A stretch of DNA of 20,307 bases. It comes from DATHVR01 sp035461175 (GTDB lineage Bacteria; Actinomycetota; Acidimicrobiia; Spongiisociales; ZC4RG35). Positions 14,205 to 20,307 of this stretch are shown here, piece by piece; positions within the stretch are counted from its first letter, which is position 1; each line of letters begins with the position of its first letter. The stretch lies in assembly GCA_035461175.1 (NCBI GenBank), contig DATHVR010000078.1:1-20307 (forward strand). Direction: 5' to 3'. Both the position numbers and the translations under genes were made by a program. A model generated the notes under the pieces. That model was given only the letters and a program-made list of their open reading frames with translations. It searched no databases and was not told the DNA's origin.

Positions 14205-16202
14205 TCAGGCGAAACGGGCGTGGGCGGCGATCAGGTCCTCCCACGAGACCGAGCGGGCAGATGTGTTTCGCCGCAGGGCGGTCAGGGCGGCCTCGCGCAG
14301 CATCCCGGTCAGATCGGCGAAGGAGAGGCCGTCGGTGATGTCGGCGAGCCGGTCGAGGTCGACCGATTCGTCGAAGGGGATGTCGGTGATCGCGAGCAGC
14401 GCCCGTCTGCCTTCGATGTCGGGCAACCCCAGCTCGATGTGGGTCTCGAACCTTCCGCTCCGTAACAGCGCTGGATCGATGAGGTCGGCCCGATTGGTGG
14501 CACCGATCACGGCCACGTCGCCGCGCTCGGACACCCCGTCGAGCTCGGTGAGCAGCGCGGCCACCACCGAGTCCGTGACCGAGGTGGTGGAGGTGCCGCG
14601 CACGGGCGCCAGGGCATCGAGTTCGTCGAAGAAGATGATCGAGGGGGCGGCGGTACGGGCGCGGGCAAACACATCCCGGACCCCCCGTTCGGACTCGCCG
14701 ACGTACTTGTCGAGGAGTTCGGCGCCCTTGACCGGGAAGAAGGCCGCTCCGGCCTCGTGTGCCACCGCCCGGACCACGAAGGTCTTGCCCGTTCCGGGCG
14801 GGCCGAAGAGAAGGATCCCGCGCGGGGGTTCGATACCGAGGGTTCGAAATCGTTCCGGCTCGGTGACCGGCCAGATGACCGCCTCGGTGAGGCGTTGCTT
14901 GACCTCGATCAGGTTGGCGACCTGCTCGAAGCCGTAGGAGGGAATGTCGCCCATCGAGGCCGAGCCCAGGGAAGGCACAGTCTCGCGTACGGCGTCGAGG
15001 ATGTGGCCGGTGGTGAGGCTGCCTCCCCGGCGGGCCAGGCCGGCGGAGGCGTGGAGAACCGCTGCCACGATGTCGCTCCCCGAGAATCCGGCCGAACGGG
15101 CCGCCAGAGTCTCATAGTCGATGTCATCGGCCGGAACCTCGGCCAGGGCCGCCTCGAACAGGAGCCGGCGCCGGGTCAGGTCGGGGGGCGGGATGGCGAG
15201 CGAGCGCGGAACCAGGGGGTTGGCCACCAGGCCGGGCTCGATCGAGCCCAAGAAGGAAGTCCCCAGGACCACGGCCAGGCCGTTGCGTTCGGCGGCGGAA
15301 TCCAGGAACCAGCGGAACACCGCCCCGAACTGGGTCCGGTAGTTGGAGAGGGCCTCGTCCCCGGTGAGGAGCTCGAGCCGGTCGATGAAGATGACCTTGC
15401 GCTCGCCGGCGCGGGAGAGGGCGGCCTGAAGCACCTCGAGCAGACGATCGGGTTTGAAGACCCGGTCGAGGGCCACTTCTTCGATGCCCACCGGGATGTC
15501 GCTCGCCGCCGCCCGCACCAGTTCCGGCCTTCCGCAACCGGGAGGGCCTTCCACCCAGACTCCGGCCACCCGGGGGAGGCCCCACACCGAGGGCAGGTCG
15601 GCGGGAGAGGTGAGCAGGGTCAGCCAGCCGGCCAGTAGTTCGCGCTGACTCTCGAGTCCGGCCAGCAGGGCCTGGTCGGCCGTCGGCGCCGCCGGGGTCC
15701 CTTCCTCCGGGGTGGAGGAGGAGGTGACGGCCCGGCCCGGTGACTTGGCGTCTCGGACGGGACGGCGATCGGCGGCGTCGACGATTCGGGTGGCGGGTCC
15801 GATCGTGCCCGCCGGGCCCGGGAGGACCTCGGTCACGGTGAATTCGTGTTGGGAGTCGCCGGGAAGCTCCAACCGGTCGCCGGTGGTGACCGGGCGCCCC
15901 TGCCAGGCGGCAACGAGGGCGGCGGGATCGGCTTCGAGTTCCTCGCCATCGAGGACGACGGTGGCGGCGTGGGCCAGCACCGCCCGGTTCACGTCGACTG
16001 AGGCCCCGGTGTCGACACCGCCGTTGGCGCGGCTGCGAGGGCCGAGGAGCAACGCGGTTGCCTCAGGGACGGTGCCTGCGTTGACCAGGCAGTGGGTGGC
16101 CCCGACGGCGATGATACCGCCATAGGGGAGACCGAGCGCTTTGAGCATGGTGGCGTCGGCGGTGGCTACCGGGTCCGTCCCGGACCGGATCGTGAAACGC
16201 AT
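14205..16202 (-). CDS. Cdc48/p97-like tandem AAA+ ATPase with degenerate first ATPase domain
   Basis: 665 residues. The N-terminal domain (about 1-145) looks like the Cdc48 double-psi barrel region; a linker (145-175) is Pro/Thr/Ser-rich. D1 (about 180-410) has a damaged Walker A, GPPGCGRPE (219-227, Lys to Arg and Thr to Pro), and a damaged Walker B, VIFIDRLE (Asp274-Arg275 instead of Asp-Glu). D2 (about 420-665) is intact: Walker A GPPGTGKT (467-474), pore loop KYVGESE (Tyr500), Walker B IIFFDELD (526-527), sensor-1 Asn570 in GATNRADL, and arginine fingers around RSGRFE (581-585). It resembles the actinobacterial Cdc48-like protein (Cpa, Rv0435c family), an unfoldase or segregase. Its message may be leaderless, with TAGTCT 7 bases before the ATG. 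Confidence 0.9.
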   Translation of the reverse strand: MRFTIRSGTDPVATADATMLKALGLPYGGIIAVGATHCLVNAGTVPEATALLLGPRSRANGGVDTGASVDVNRAVLAHAATVVLDGEELEADPAALVAAWQGRPVTTGDRLELPGDSQHEFTVTEVLPGPAGTIGPATRIVDAADRRPVRDAKSPGRAVTSSSTPEEGTPAAPTADQALLAGLESQRELLAGWLTLLTSPADLPSVWGLPRVAGVWVEGPPGCGRPELVRAAASDIPVGIEEVALDRVFKPDRLLEVLQAALSRAGERKVIFIDRLELLTGDEALSNYRTQFGAVFRWFLDSAAERNGLAVVLGTSFLGSIEPGLVANPLVPRSLAIPPPDLTRRRLLFEAALAEVPADDIDYETLAARSAGFSGSDIVAAVLHASAGLARRGGSLTTGHILDAVRETVPSLGSASMGDIPSYGFEQVANLIEVKQRLTEAVIWPVTEPERFRTLGIEPPRGILLFGPPGTGKTFVVRAVAHEAGAAFFPVKGAELLDKYVGESERGVRDVFARARTAAPSIIFFDELDALAPVRGTSTTSVTDSVVAALLTELDGVSERGDVAVIGATNRADLIDPALLRSGRFETHIELGLPDIEGRRALLAITDIPFDESVDLDRLADITDGLSFADLTGMLREAALTALRRNTSARSVSWEDLIAAHARFA

Positions 16203-16209
16203 CGGCGCC

Positions 16210-16215
16210 AGACTA
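16210..16215 (-). promoter_or_regulatory. -10 element of a leaderless gene (AAA ATPase)
   Basis: On the minus strand, TAGTCT is followed by 7 bases and then the ATG at 16202. There is no ribosome site in between. The gap to the upstream repair gene is only 31 bases, so read-through from that gene is also possible. Confidence 0.45.
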
Positions 16216-16233
16216 GGAAGGACGAGCGGGGTT

Positions 16234-17859
16234 TCAGCCCGCCAGGGACCGGACGGGAGCCGCGGGAAGGACGAGTGACCCCTCGGCGTGGATGAGACGG
16301 GACCCCGGCCCCGTCATCCAGCGCCAGAGGAGATGTGCCTCTTCGGCGGCCAGCACGTCACCGGGAACCGGGAAGGAGGGAGTCGCGGCCTCGGAAGGGG
16401 TCGCCACGAGTGGCGGGTGGGACGCCGTCTTCCAGGCATGGAGCAGCCGGCCGTGCCGGATCACGGCCCGATCGCCGTCCGCCCCCTCCACTTCGATGGT
16501 TCCGGCCTCCTGCAGCGCCTGCCAGGCCCGACGTCGCTGGAGTGCCCGTGCCAGCGCCCGGTGGCGATCCCTGACCGCCGCCGCCTCCTCGAAGCGCTGC
16601 TCGTTGGCCAGTCGTTGCATCCTCTCCTCCAGGGGGTCGAGTAGAAGCCCTGGCGAGGTGCCGATACCCCGTCTGAGCAACCGGACCACCGGCTCATACT
16701 CGGAAGTCGGGAGCGACCCGTCGCAGGGGCAGAGGGCGACTCCGAGCTGGGCCATGCCGCACGGAGTGGGGCGGGAGCCGGGTCGGTGGGTGCAGCGCCG
16801 GATCGGGATGGCGTCCCACAACGCCAGCATCACGGTCTCGGCTCCCCGCCGGCTCCGGAAGGGGCCCAGATAACACTCGCCCTCCTCGCGCAGTGTCCGC
16901 ACCAGCGACAGACGCGGGAACTCCTCGCGGGTCAGCTTGACGAAGTGAGAGGCTTTGGGGGGTCGGGAGCGTCGGTTGTGACGGGGTCGATGTTCGTGGA
17001 TCATCCGCAGCTCGATGACCTCGGCCTCCAGGGGGCTCTCACACACCCGATAGTCGACATCGGCCAGTTCCCGCATCATGTCCGCCACCGAGCGCCGGGT
17101 GTCTCCATAGAAATAGGACCGCACCCGGGAGCGGAGGTTGGTGGCCTTGCCGATGTAGAAGATGGTTCCGTTGCGGTCCTTGAACATATACACGCCTGGT
17201 CGGCGGGGAAGATCGTCGGCGAGGGCGATCTTGCGGTAGTGCGCCGAGCCGCGGGCGGTGGGAAGCTGGAGCAGGTCTTCGAGCGCAGTGACGCCGAGGC
17301 CTCCCGCTCGCTCCAGCAGCCCCCAGAGGACATACGCCGTGGCCCGGGCGTCGTCGAGAGCCCGGTGGTTGGGGGCGACGGGAGAGCGGAAGTGCCCGGC
17401 CAGGGTGGAGAGCTTTAGGTTCCGCACCTCGGGCCGCACCAGCCGCCGCGCCAGAGCCACCGTGTCGAGTGTGCGATTTGAGACTTTGGGATAGCCGAGT
17501 CGACGGGCGGCGGCATCGAGGAACGAAAGATCGAACCGCAGGTTGTGGCCGACCACCACCGCGTCGCCGATGAACTCGATCAGGGCAGGGAGCACCGCCT
17601 CGATCCGGGGTGCCTCCACCACCATGGCCTGCGTTATCCCGGTGAGGACCGTGATGAAAGGGGGAAGCGCCACCCCCGGGTTGACCAGGGTCTGGAAGGC
17701 GCCCAGTTCCTCGCCCATCCGGTAGCGAGCCGCTCCTACCTCGGTGATCTCGCAGGTGGCGGCCGAGCCGCCCGTCGTCTCCAGGTCCAGGACACAGAAC
17801 GTCACCTCCGAGAGCGGCATCCCGAGGTCGTCGAAACTGGGCTGGTACGCGATCGTCAC
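16234..17859 (-). CDS. DEDD exonuclease / GIY-YIG nuclease / UVR-domain DNA repair protein
   Basis: 541 residues from the GTG at 17857-17859. Residues 20-185 are a DnaQ-type 3'-5' exonuclease: ExoI DLETTG (Asp25, Glu27), ExoII GHNLRFDLSF (Asp110), ExoIII HRALDDARA (His165, Asp170). Residues 215-300 are a GIY-YIG nuclease domain (PGVYMFKD, FYIGKATNLRSRVRSYF, ESPLEAEVIEL). Cys356, 367, 377 and 379 resemble the UvrC cysteine cluster. A UVR motif (about 411-436) may contact UvrB. The UvrC RNase H-like 5' nuclease and HhH tail are absent. The architecture matches mycobacterial Rv2191-type proteins and the Cho family. An ATG at 17881-17883 extends the frame by 8 codons, but it lies inside a LexA box, and TAGGGT sits 8 bases before the GTG, so I prefer the GTG. 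Confidence 0.92.
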   Translation of the reverse strand: MTIAYQPSFDDLGMPLSEVTFCVLDLETTGGSAATCEITEVGAARYRMGEELGAFQTLVNPGVALPPFITVLTGITQAMVVEAPRIEAVLPALIEFIGDAVVVGHNLRFDLSFLDAAARRLGYPKVSNRTLDTVALARRLVRPEVRNLKLSTLAGHFRSPVAPNHRALDDARATAYVLWGLLERAGGLGVTALEDLLQLPTARGSAHYRKIALADDLPRRPGVYMFKDRNGTIFYIGKATNLRSRVRSYFYGDTRRSVADMMRELADVDYRVCESPLEAEVIELRMIHEHRPRHNRRSRPPKASHFVKLTREEFPRLSLVRTLREEGECYLGPFRSRRGAETVMLALWDAIPIRRCTHRPGSRPTPCGMAQLGVALCPCDGSLPTSEYEPVVRLLRRGIGTSPGLLLDPLEERMQRLANEQRFEEAAAVRDRHRALARALQRRRAWQALQEAGTIEVEGADGDRAVIRHGRLLHAWKTASHPPLVATPSEAATPSFPVPGDVLAAEEAHLLWRWMTGPGSRLIHAEGSLVLPAAPVRSLAG

Positions 17860-17867
17860 GGGGCCGG

Positions 17868-17896
17868 ACCCTACATCGAACATATGTTCGATGCAA
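17868..17896 (-). promoter_or_regulatory. Promoter of the exonuclease/GIY-YIG gene
   Basis: The minus strand has -35 TTGCAT (17896-17891), a spacer of exactly 17 bases, and -10 TAGGGT (17873-17868). Transcription would begin about at the GTG start codon at 17859. The LexA palindrome fills the spacer. Confidence 0.55.
17874..17893. promoter_or_regulatory. LexA (SOS) box
   Basis: CATCGAACATATGTTCGATG is a perfect 20-bp palindrome. Its core TCGAAC-ATAT-GTTCGA matches exactly the actinobacterial LexA operator TCGAAC-N4-GTTCGA. It fills the spacer of the repair-gene promoter and overlaps the -35 position of the divergent zinc-ribbon gene, so LexA would repress the repair gene and possibly both. 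Confidence 0.88.
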
Positions 17897-17905
17897 CGCC
17901 CCGGT

Positions 17906-17911
17906 TAGCCT
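17906..17911 (+). promoter_or_regulatory. -10 element of the zinc-ribbon gene
   Basis: TAGCCT lies 9 bases before the ATG at 17921, giving an mRNA with almost no leader. The matching -35 position (about 17883-17888) falls inside the LexA box. Confidence 0.4.
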
Positions 17912-17920
17912 GCCCGTCTC

Positions 17921-18139
17921 ATGGAAATGACCCCGACCCGTTACGTCTGCACCGCCTGTGGGAACCGCACCCGTTTCGACGTGGTGGAGGCGGTGCGGCG
18001 GCGCCGCTTTCAGCACTACACGCTGGGTGGGGCGATGTCCGTGGACGAGGAGGACATCCTGGAACGGACGGTCGAGTCCGTGACCTGTCGCTGGTGTGAC
18101 CGCTCCGATGCCATCCAGGTGGTGGATCAGGACGGCTGA
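17921..18139 (+). CDS. Small zinc-ribbon protein of unknown function
   Basis: 72 residues. Two CxxC knuckles, CTAC (Cys10, Cys13) and CRWC (Cys56, Cys59), frame a middle section with a basic run VRRRRFQHY and an acidic helix SVDEEDILER. This is a four-cysteine zinc-ribbon layout; such small proteins often bind nucleic acid or partner proteins, but I recognise no named family. The ATG has no ribosome site and lies 9 bases after TAGCCT. It is divergent from the SOS-type repair gene and shares its LexA box region. Its last 13 bases overlap the convergent methyltransferase gene. Confidence 0.8.
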   Translation: MEMTPTRYVCTACGNRTRFDVVEAVRRRRFQHYTLGGAMSVDEEDILERTVESVTCRWCDRSDAIQVVDQDG

Positions 18140-18900
18140 CGGCGGCGGAGGGCTTCGTAGAGGACCACGGCCGCCGCCACCGAGGCATTGAGGCTGTCGA
18201 CCGTTCCCTGCATCGGGATGAGGCAGCGGGTGGCCGCCCCGGCCAGGGCCTGCCCGGTCAGTCCCCGATCCTCGGCTCCGATCGCCAGCGCCACCGAGCC
18301 CGAGAGGTCGGCCTCCCATAGATTGGTGGGGGCATGGGGGGTGAGGGCGACAATCCGGATCCCGTCCGCGGCGAACCGGTTCAGAGCCGCCTCCGTCGAG
18401 GTGACGGCGACGGGGACGGTGAAGAGGGCTCCCTGGCTGGAGCGGACGACATTGGGATTGTGGATATCGGTGGCCGGATCCGAGACGACGACGGCATCGG
18501 CCCCCACGCCGTCGGCGGTGCGCAGCATCGCCCCCAGGTTGCCCGGTTTCTCGACGCCCTCCAGCCAGAGCACGAGGGCAGGCGGGGAGAACCGGATCCG
18601 GTCCAGTCCGGTGGGAAGTAGCGGGGCAACCGCGAGGGTGCCGTCGGGGCTCTGGCGCGCCGACACCTTGCGAAATGGTGCTTCGGCCATCTCTATCACC
18701 CGGACGCCGTCCGGGGGCGAGATCGGATCGAGATCCGGGCAGACGATCACGGCCTCGACGGGAATCCCGGCGGTCAGGGCGCGCCCCACCTCTCGCCGTC
18801 CCTCGATCAGGAAACGACCCTGTTCCCGGCGGTGGCGGGTCGAACGGAGCCGGACCAGGTCCTTGACTAGCGGGTTGGCGGTCGAAGTGATCACGGTCAA
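18127..18900 (-). CDS. SpoU/TrmH-family RNA 2'-O-methyltransferase
   Basis: 257 residues. An N-terminal substrate-binding domain (STANPLVKDLVRLRSTRHRREQGRFLIEG) is followed by the SPOUT methyltransferase fold with its three motifs: EGVEKPGNLGAMLRTA (motif 1), LAIGAEDRGLT (motif 2) and IPMQGTVDSLNASVAAAVVLYEALRR (motif 3, split in evidence as IPMQGTVDSLNAS then AVVLYEALRR). It uses S-adenosylmethionine and forms the trefoil-knotted active site. The target could be 23S rRNA or tRNA; the family alone does not settle which. The start TTG overlaps the sigma factor stop (TTGA), so it is cotranscribed with the sigma gene. A GTG two codons later is an alternative. Confidence 0.92.
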   Translation of the reverse strand: MTVITSTANPLVKDLVRLRSTRHRREQGRFLIEGRREVGRALTAGIPVEAVIVCPDLDPISPPDGVRVIEMAEAPFRKVSARQSPDGTLAVAPLLPTGLDRIRFSPPALVLWLEGVEKPGNLGAMLRTADGVGADAVVVSDPATDIHNPNVVRSSQGALFTVPVAVTSTEAALNRFAADGIRIVALTPHAPTNLWEADLSGSVALAIGAEDRGLTGQALAGAATRCLIPMQGTVDSLNASVAAAVVLYEALRRRQPS

Positions 18901-19469
18901 CTCGGGTCGCCGCTGTCGAGCTTGATGAAGGCTTCCTCCAGCCGTTTGCGGGCCCGATGGCAGGCGACCCGCACCGTTCCCACCGTGGCGCCGATCTGGG
19001 TGCCGATCTCCTCGTACTCAAGACCCTCCACCTCGCGGAGCCACAGCAGCTCCCGGTCGCGACGAGGAAGCATCTGGAGGGCGGCCCGGATGTTGACGTG
19101 TTCCTCCCGCAGCATCGCCTTCTCCTCGGGCGTGGAGGGTGAGACGAAGGCGTCCTGGGGGGTGCGTTGGGATCGATAGCGGCGAAGCGAGCTACGCATG
19201 CGGTTGCGGGCGATGGCCCAGAACCAGCCTTCGAAGGCGTCGGGGTCGCGCAGCTTGGGAAAGTTGCGCACCATCCCCTCGAGTGCTTCCGAGACGATCT
19301 CGTTGACGAGGTCCCGGGGCATTCCCACCCCGTGGTAGAAGGCGATCAGACGCGGGTGTCCGGCCCCGAGAACCACGCCCATTGCTTCCTTGTCGCCGTC
19401 GCGCGCCGCTTCCACATCGGAGCGAGCGGGAGGCCACCCGGAGCGATTTTCGGCTGGCTCGGTCGTCAC
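18897..19469 (-). CDS. ECF-type sigma-70 family sigma factor
   Basis: 190 residues from the GTG at 19467-19469. Region 2 (about 30-105) contains DLVNEIVSEALEGMVRNF and AFEGWFWAIARNRMRSSLRRYR; region 4 (about 125-182) contains LPRRDRELLWLREVEGLEYEEIGTQIG and the helix-turn-helix ATVGTVRVACHRARKRL. There is no long C-terminal extension. An alternative TTG start 11 codons upstream coincides with a perfect TTGACA and is more likely the -35 box. The gene lies downstream of a DUF5667-like membrane protein that might act with it, and overlaps the RNA methyltransferase gene by 4 nt. Confidence 0.9.
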   Translation of the reverse strand: MTTEPAENRSGWPPARSDVEAARDGDKEAMGVVLGAGHPRLIAFYHGVGMPRDLVNEIVSEALEGMVRNFPKLRDPDAFEGWFWAIARNRMRSSLRRYRSQRTPQDAFVSPSTPEEKAMLREEHVNIRAALQMLPRRDRELLWLREVEGLEYEEIGTQIGATVGTVRVACHRARKRLEEAFIKLDSGDPS

Positions 19470-19475
19470 CGGGTC

Positions 19476-19502
19476 AGGATACGCCACCCGGTCTGCTGTC
19501 AA
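19476..19502 (-). promoter_or_regulatory. Promoter of the sigma factor gene
   Basis: The minus strand has -35 TTGACA (19502-19497), a 15-bp spacer and -10 TATCCT (19481-19476). Six bases later is the GTG start, so the message would be leaderless. The spacer is shorter than the usual 16-18. Confidence 0.55.
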
Positions 19503-19514
19503 CCGGGAACTGGA

Positions 19515-20307
19515 TCAGGGGCGACCGCCGGAGCCCTGGCCCTTGTCGTCGGGGGCTCCCGGGCCCGAATTGTCCTGATTCCCCCGGTTGCCGGAGTTGC
19601 CGGAGTTGCCCGAGCTATTCGAGTTGCCCTGGTTGTCGGAGTTGCCCTGGTTTCCCTGGTTGTCGGAGTTGCCCTGGTTCCCCTGGTTGCCAGGATCGGC
19701 GGGGATGGCGGGGGTGGCCGGGTCGGCGGGTTGACCGGGTTGACCGGGTTGGGCCGGGGTGGCAGGCTCGGCCGGGGTGGCGCCCGGGTCCCGGCCGGAG
19801 ACCTGGGAGGCGAGCAATCTGAGTGCGGCTCTGGATTCTGCCATCGCCTCGTGGTTGCCTTCCCGTATCGCCTGGCCCAGGCCGCGGGCGTTCAGCACCA
19901 GGCGCCGGACCTCGTCGTCGGTCCCGGCCTGGCGAAGCTGGGCGGTGACTCCCTCGAGTTCGGGGTCCGGCATCGCCTCGACCACCAGGTCGAGCGCCCC
20001 GGGGAGGTCGGAGCGTTCCACCAGCAGCTCCGCCTCGGCCAGACGTTCGGCGGTGTGGTCGTCGAATCCGATCAGACGCCCCGCCGCCTCGTAGGCGCGA
20101 TCGAGCGGATAGAGGACGTCGCCCGGGACCGCCGAGTTCGAGACGGCGGCGGCGGCCACGTTGGCGATGGCGAAGAAGCCCACCGTCGCCGCCGCCACCC
20201 GGGGAAGACGGCGAACCGGGCGCGGTCGACTCCCCACGGCACGCAACGCGGCTATCCGGCTGCGGGCAGGGGGTACGGCGGCGGCGAGGTCTTCGCCGTA
20301 GCGCCGA
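19515..20307 (-). CDS. DUF5667-like membrane protein with low-complexity tail (5' end beyond window)
   Basis: About 263 residues are visible. The frame stays open to the window edge, and the sequence ahead of the TTG at 20246 (RRYGEDLAAAVPPARSRIAA) reads as protein, so the true start is probably just outside. A single membrane helix lies at VAAATVGFFAIANVAAAAV. Then comes SAVPGDVLYPLDRAYEAAGRLIG, which matches the 'PGDxLYPxKRxxE' pattern of DUF5667 proteins encoded near actinobacterial ECF sigma factors, followed by helical acidic segments. The last 85 residues are a Pro-Ala, then Gly-Asn-Ser/Gln, triplet-repeat tail, predicted disordered and extracytoplasmic. A regulatory role with the adjacent sigma factor is possible but not shown. 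Confidence 0.75.
   Translation of the reverse strand, partial: RRYGEDLAAAVPPARSRIAALRAVGSRPRPVRRLPRVAAATVGFFAIANVAAAAVSNSAVPGDVLYPLDRAYEAAGRLIGFDDHTAERLAEAELLVERSDLPGALDLVVEAMPDPELEGVTAQLRQAGTDDEVRRLVLNARGLGQAIREGNHEAMAESRAALRLLASQVSGRDPGATPAEPATPAQPGQPGQPADPATPAIPADPGNQGNQGNSDNQGNQGNSDNQGNSNSSGNSGNSGNRGNQDNSGPGAPDDKGQGSGGRP
19560..19775 (-). repeat. Triplet-periodic low-complexity tail coding region
   Basis: About 24 consecutive three-residue units. The first ten begin with Pro (PAE, PAT, PAQ, PGQ...), and most of the rest are x-G-N or x-D-N. Within it, QGNQGNSDN is perfectly duplicated (19632-19685, 2 x 27 bp). Confidence 0.85.

Noticed and set aside
14757..15638. Plus-strand open frame opposite the AAA ATPase
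   Set aside because: Antisense of conserved Walker and sensor motifs; no independent support.
16234..17859. UvrC excinuclease subunit
   Set aside because: It has GIY-YIG and UVR regions but an added DnaQ-type exonuclease and no C-terminal RNase H-like nuclease or HhH domain, so it is not canonical UvrC.
17039..19021. 660-codon minus-strand frame across the repair and methyltransferase genes
   Set aside because: Arg/Gly/Pro-rich, spans several real genes and their promoters, and shows no domain.
19575..19700. Repeated ccctggtt units as a CRISPR array
   Set aside because: They are in-frame codon repeats of the GN-rich protein tail with no unique spacers.

Overview
The window is about 70% G+C, gene-dense and bacterial, and looks like chromosomal DNA of an actinobacterium. 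The main reasons are an F420-type luciferase-like oxidoreductase, a Cdc48-like AAA ATPase of the actinobacterial kind, a fused exonuclease/GIY-YIG repair protein, a LexA box of the actinobacterial TCGAAC-N4-GTTCGA form, and several -10 boxes of the form TAnnnT placed 6-9 bases before start codons, as in leaderless genes. The System I (Ccm) cytochrome c maturation genes argue for a deep-branching class such as Acidimicrobiia or Thermoleophilia. That placement is inference. I see no rRNA, tRNA, CRISPR array, insertion sequence or prophage gene, and no gene-free stretch longer than 300 bases.

Layout. (1) 1-2576, minus strand: ccmA-ccmB-ccmC-ccmD-ccmE, the heme export and heme chaperone part of cytochrome c maturation, including a 35-residue ccmD, and ending in a palindromic hairpin. 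(2) 2701-4646, plus strand: a divergent OmpR-type response regulator and its histidine kinase. The kinase HAMP connector is lengthened by a 27-bp triplication. (3) 4763-6098: an ArsR-like winged-helix regulator and a 71-residue unknown protein, behind a promoter carrying a repeated composite motif. (4) 6149-7321, minus: a TlpA/ResA-like thiol-disulfide lipoprotein and an Lgt-like membrane protein lacking key Lgt residues. (5) 7407-12424, minus: yerC-hisG-hisD-hisB-hisH-hisF-hisIE, with hisA (12483-13196, plus) divergent from yerC across a 58-bp control region. hisC is not in the window. (6) 13285-16202: a leaderless F420-type oxidoreductase convergent with a Cdc48-like ATPase whose first ATPase domain is degenerate. 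(7) 16234-18139: a DEDD-exonuclease/GIY-YIG/UVR repair protein and a divergent zinc-ribbon protein, with a perfect LexA box between them. (8) 18127-20307, minus: a DUF5667-like membrane protein with a triplet-repeat tail (cut by the window edge), an ECF-type sigma factor and a SpoU-family RNA methyltransferase.

How the parts relate. The ccm genes and the TlpA-like protein both bear on making c-type cytochromes: the former deliver heme and the latter could reduce apocytochrome cysteines. The his genes encode most of the histidine pathway, with a TrpR-like protein at the head of the operon as a likely regulator. Genes within operons mostly overlap by 4 nt, which suggests translational coupling. 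The strongest regulatory observation is the LexA box, which fills exactly the spacer between a plausible -35 and -10 of the repair gene.
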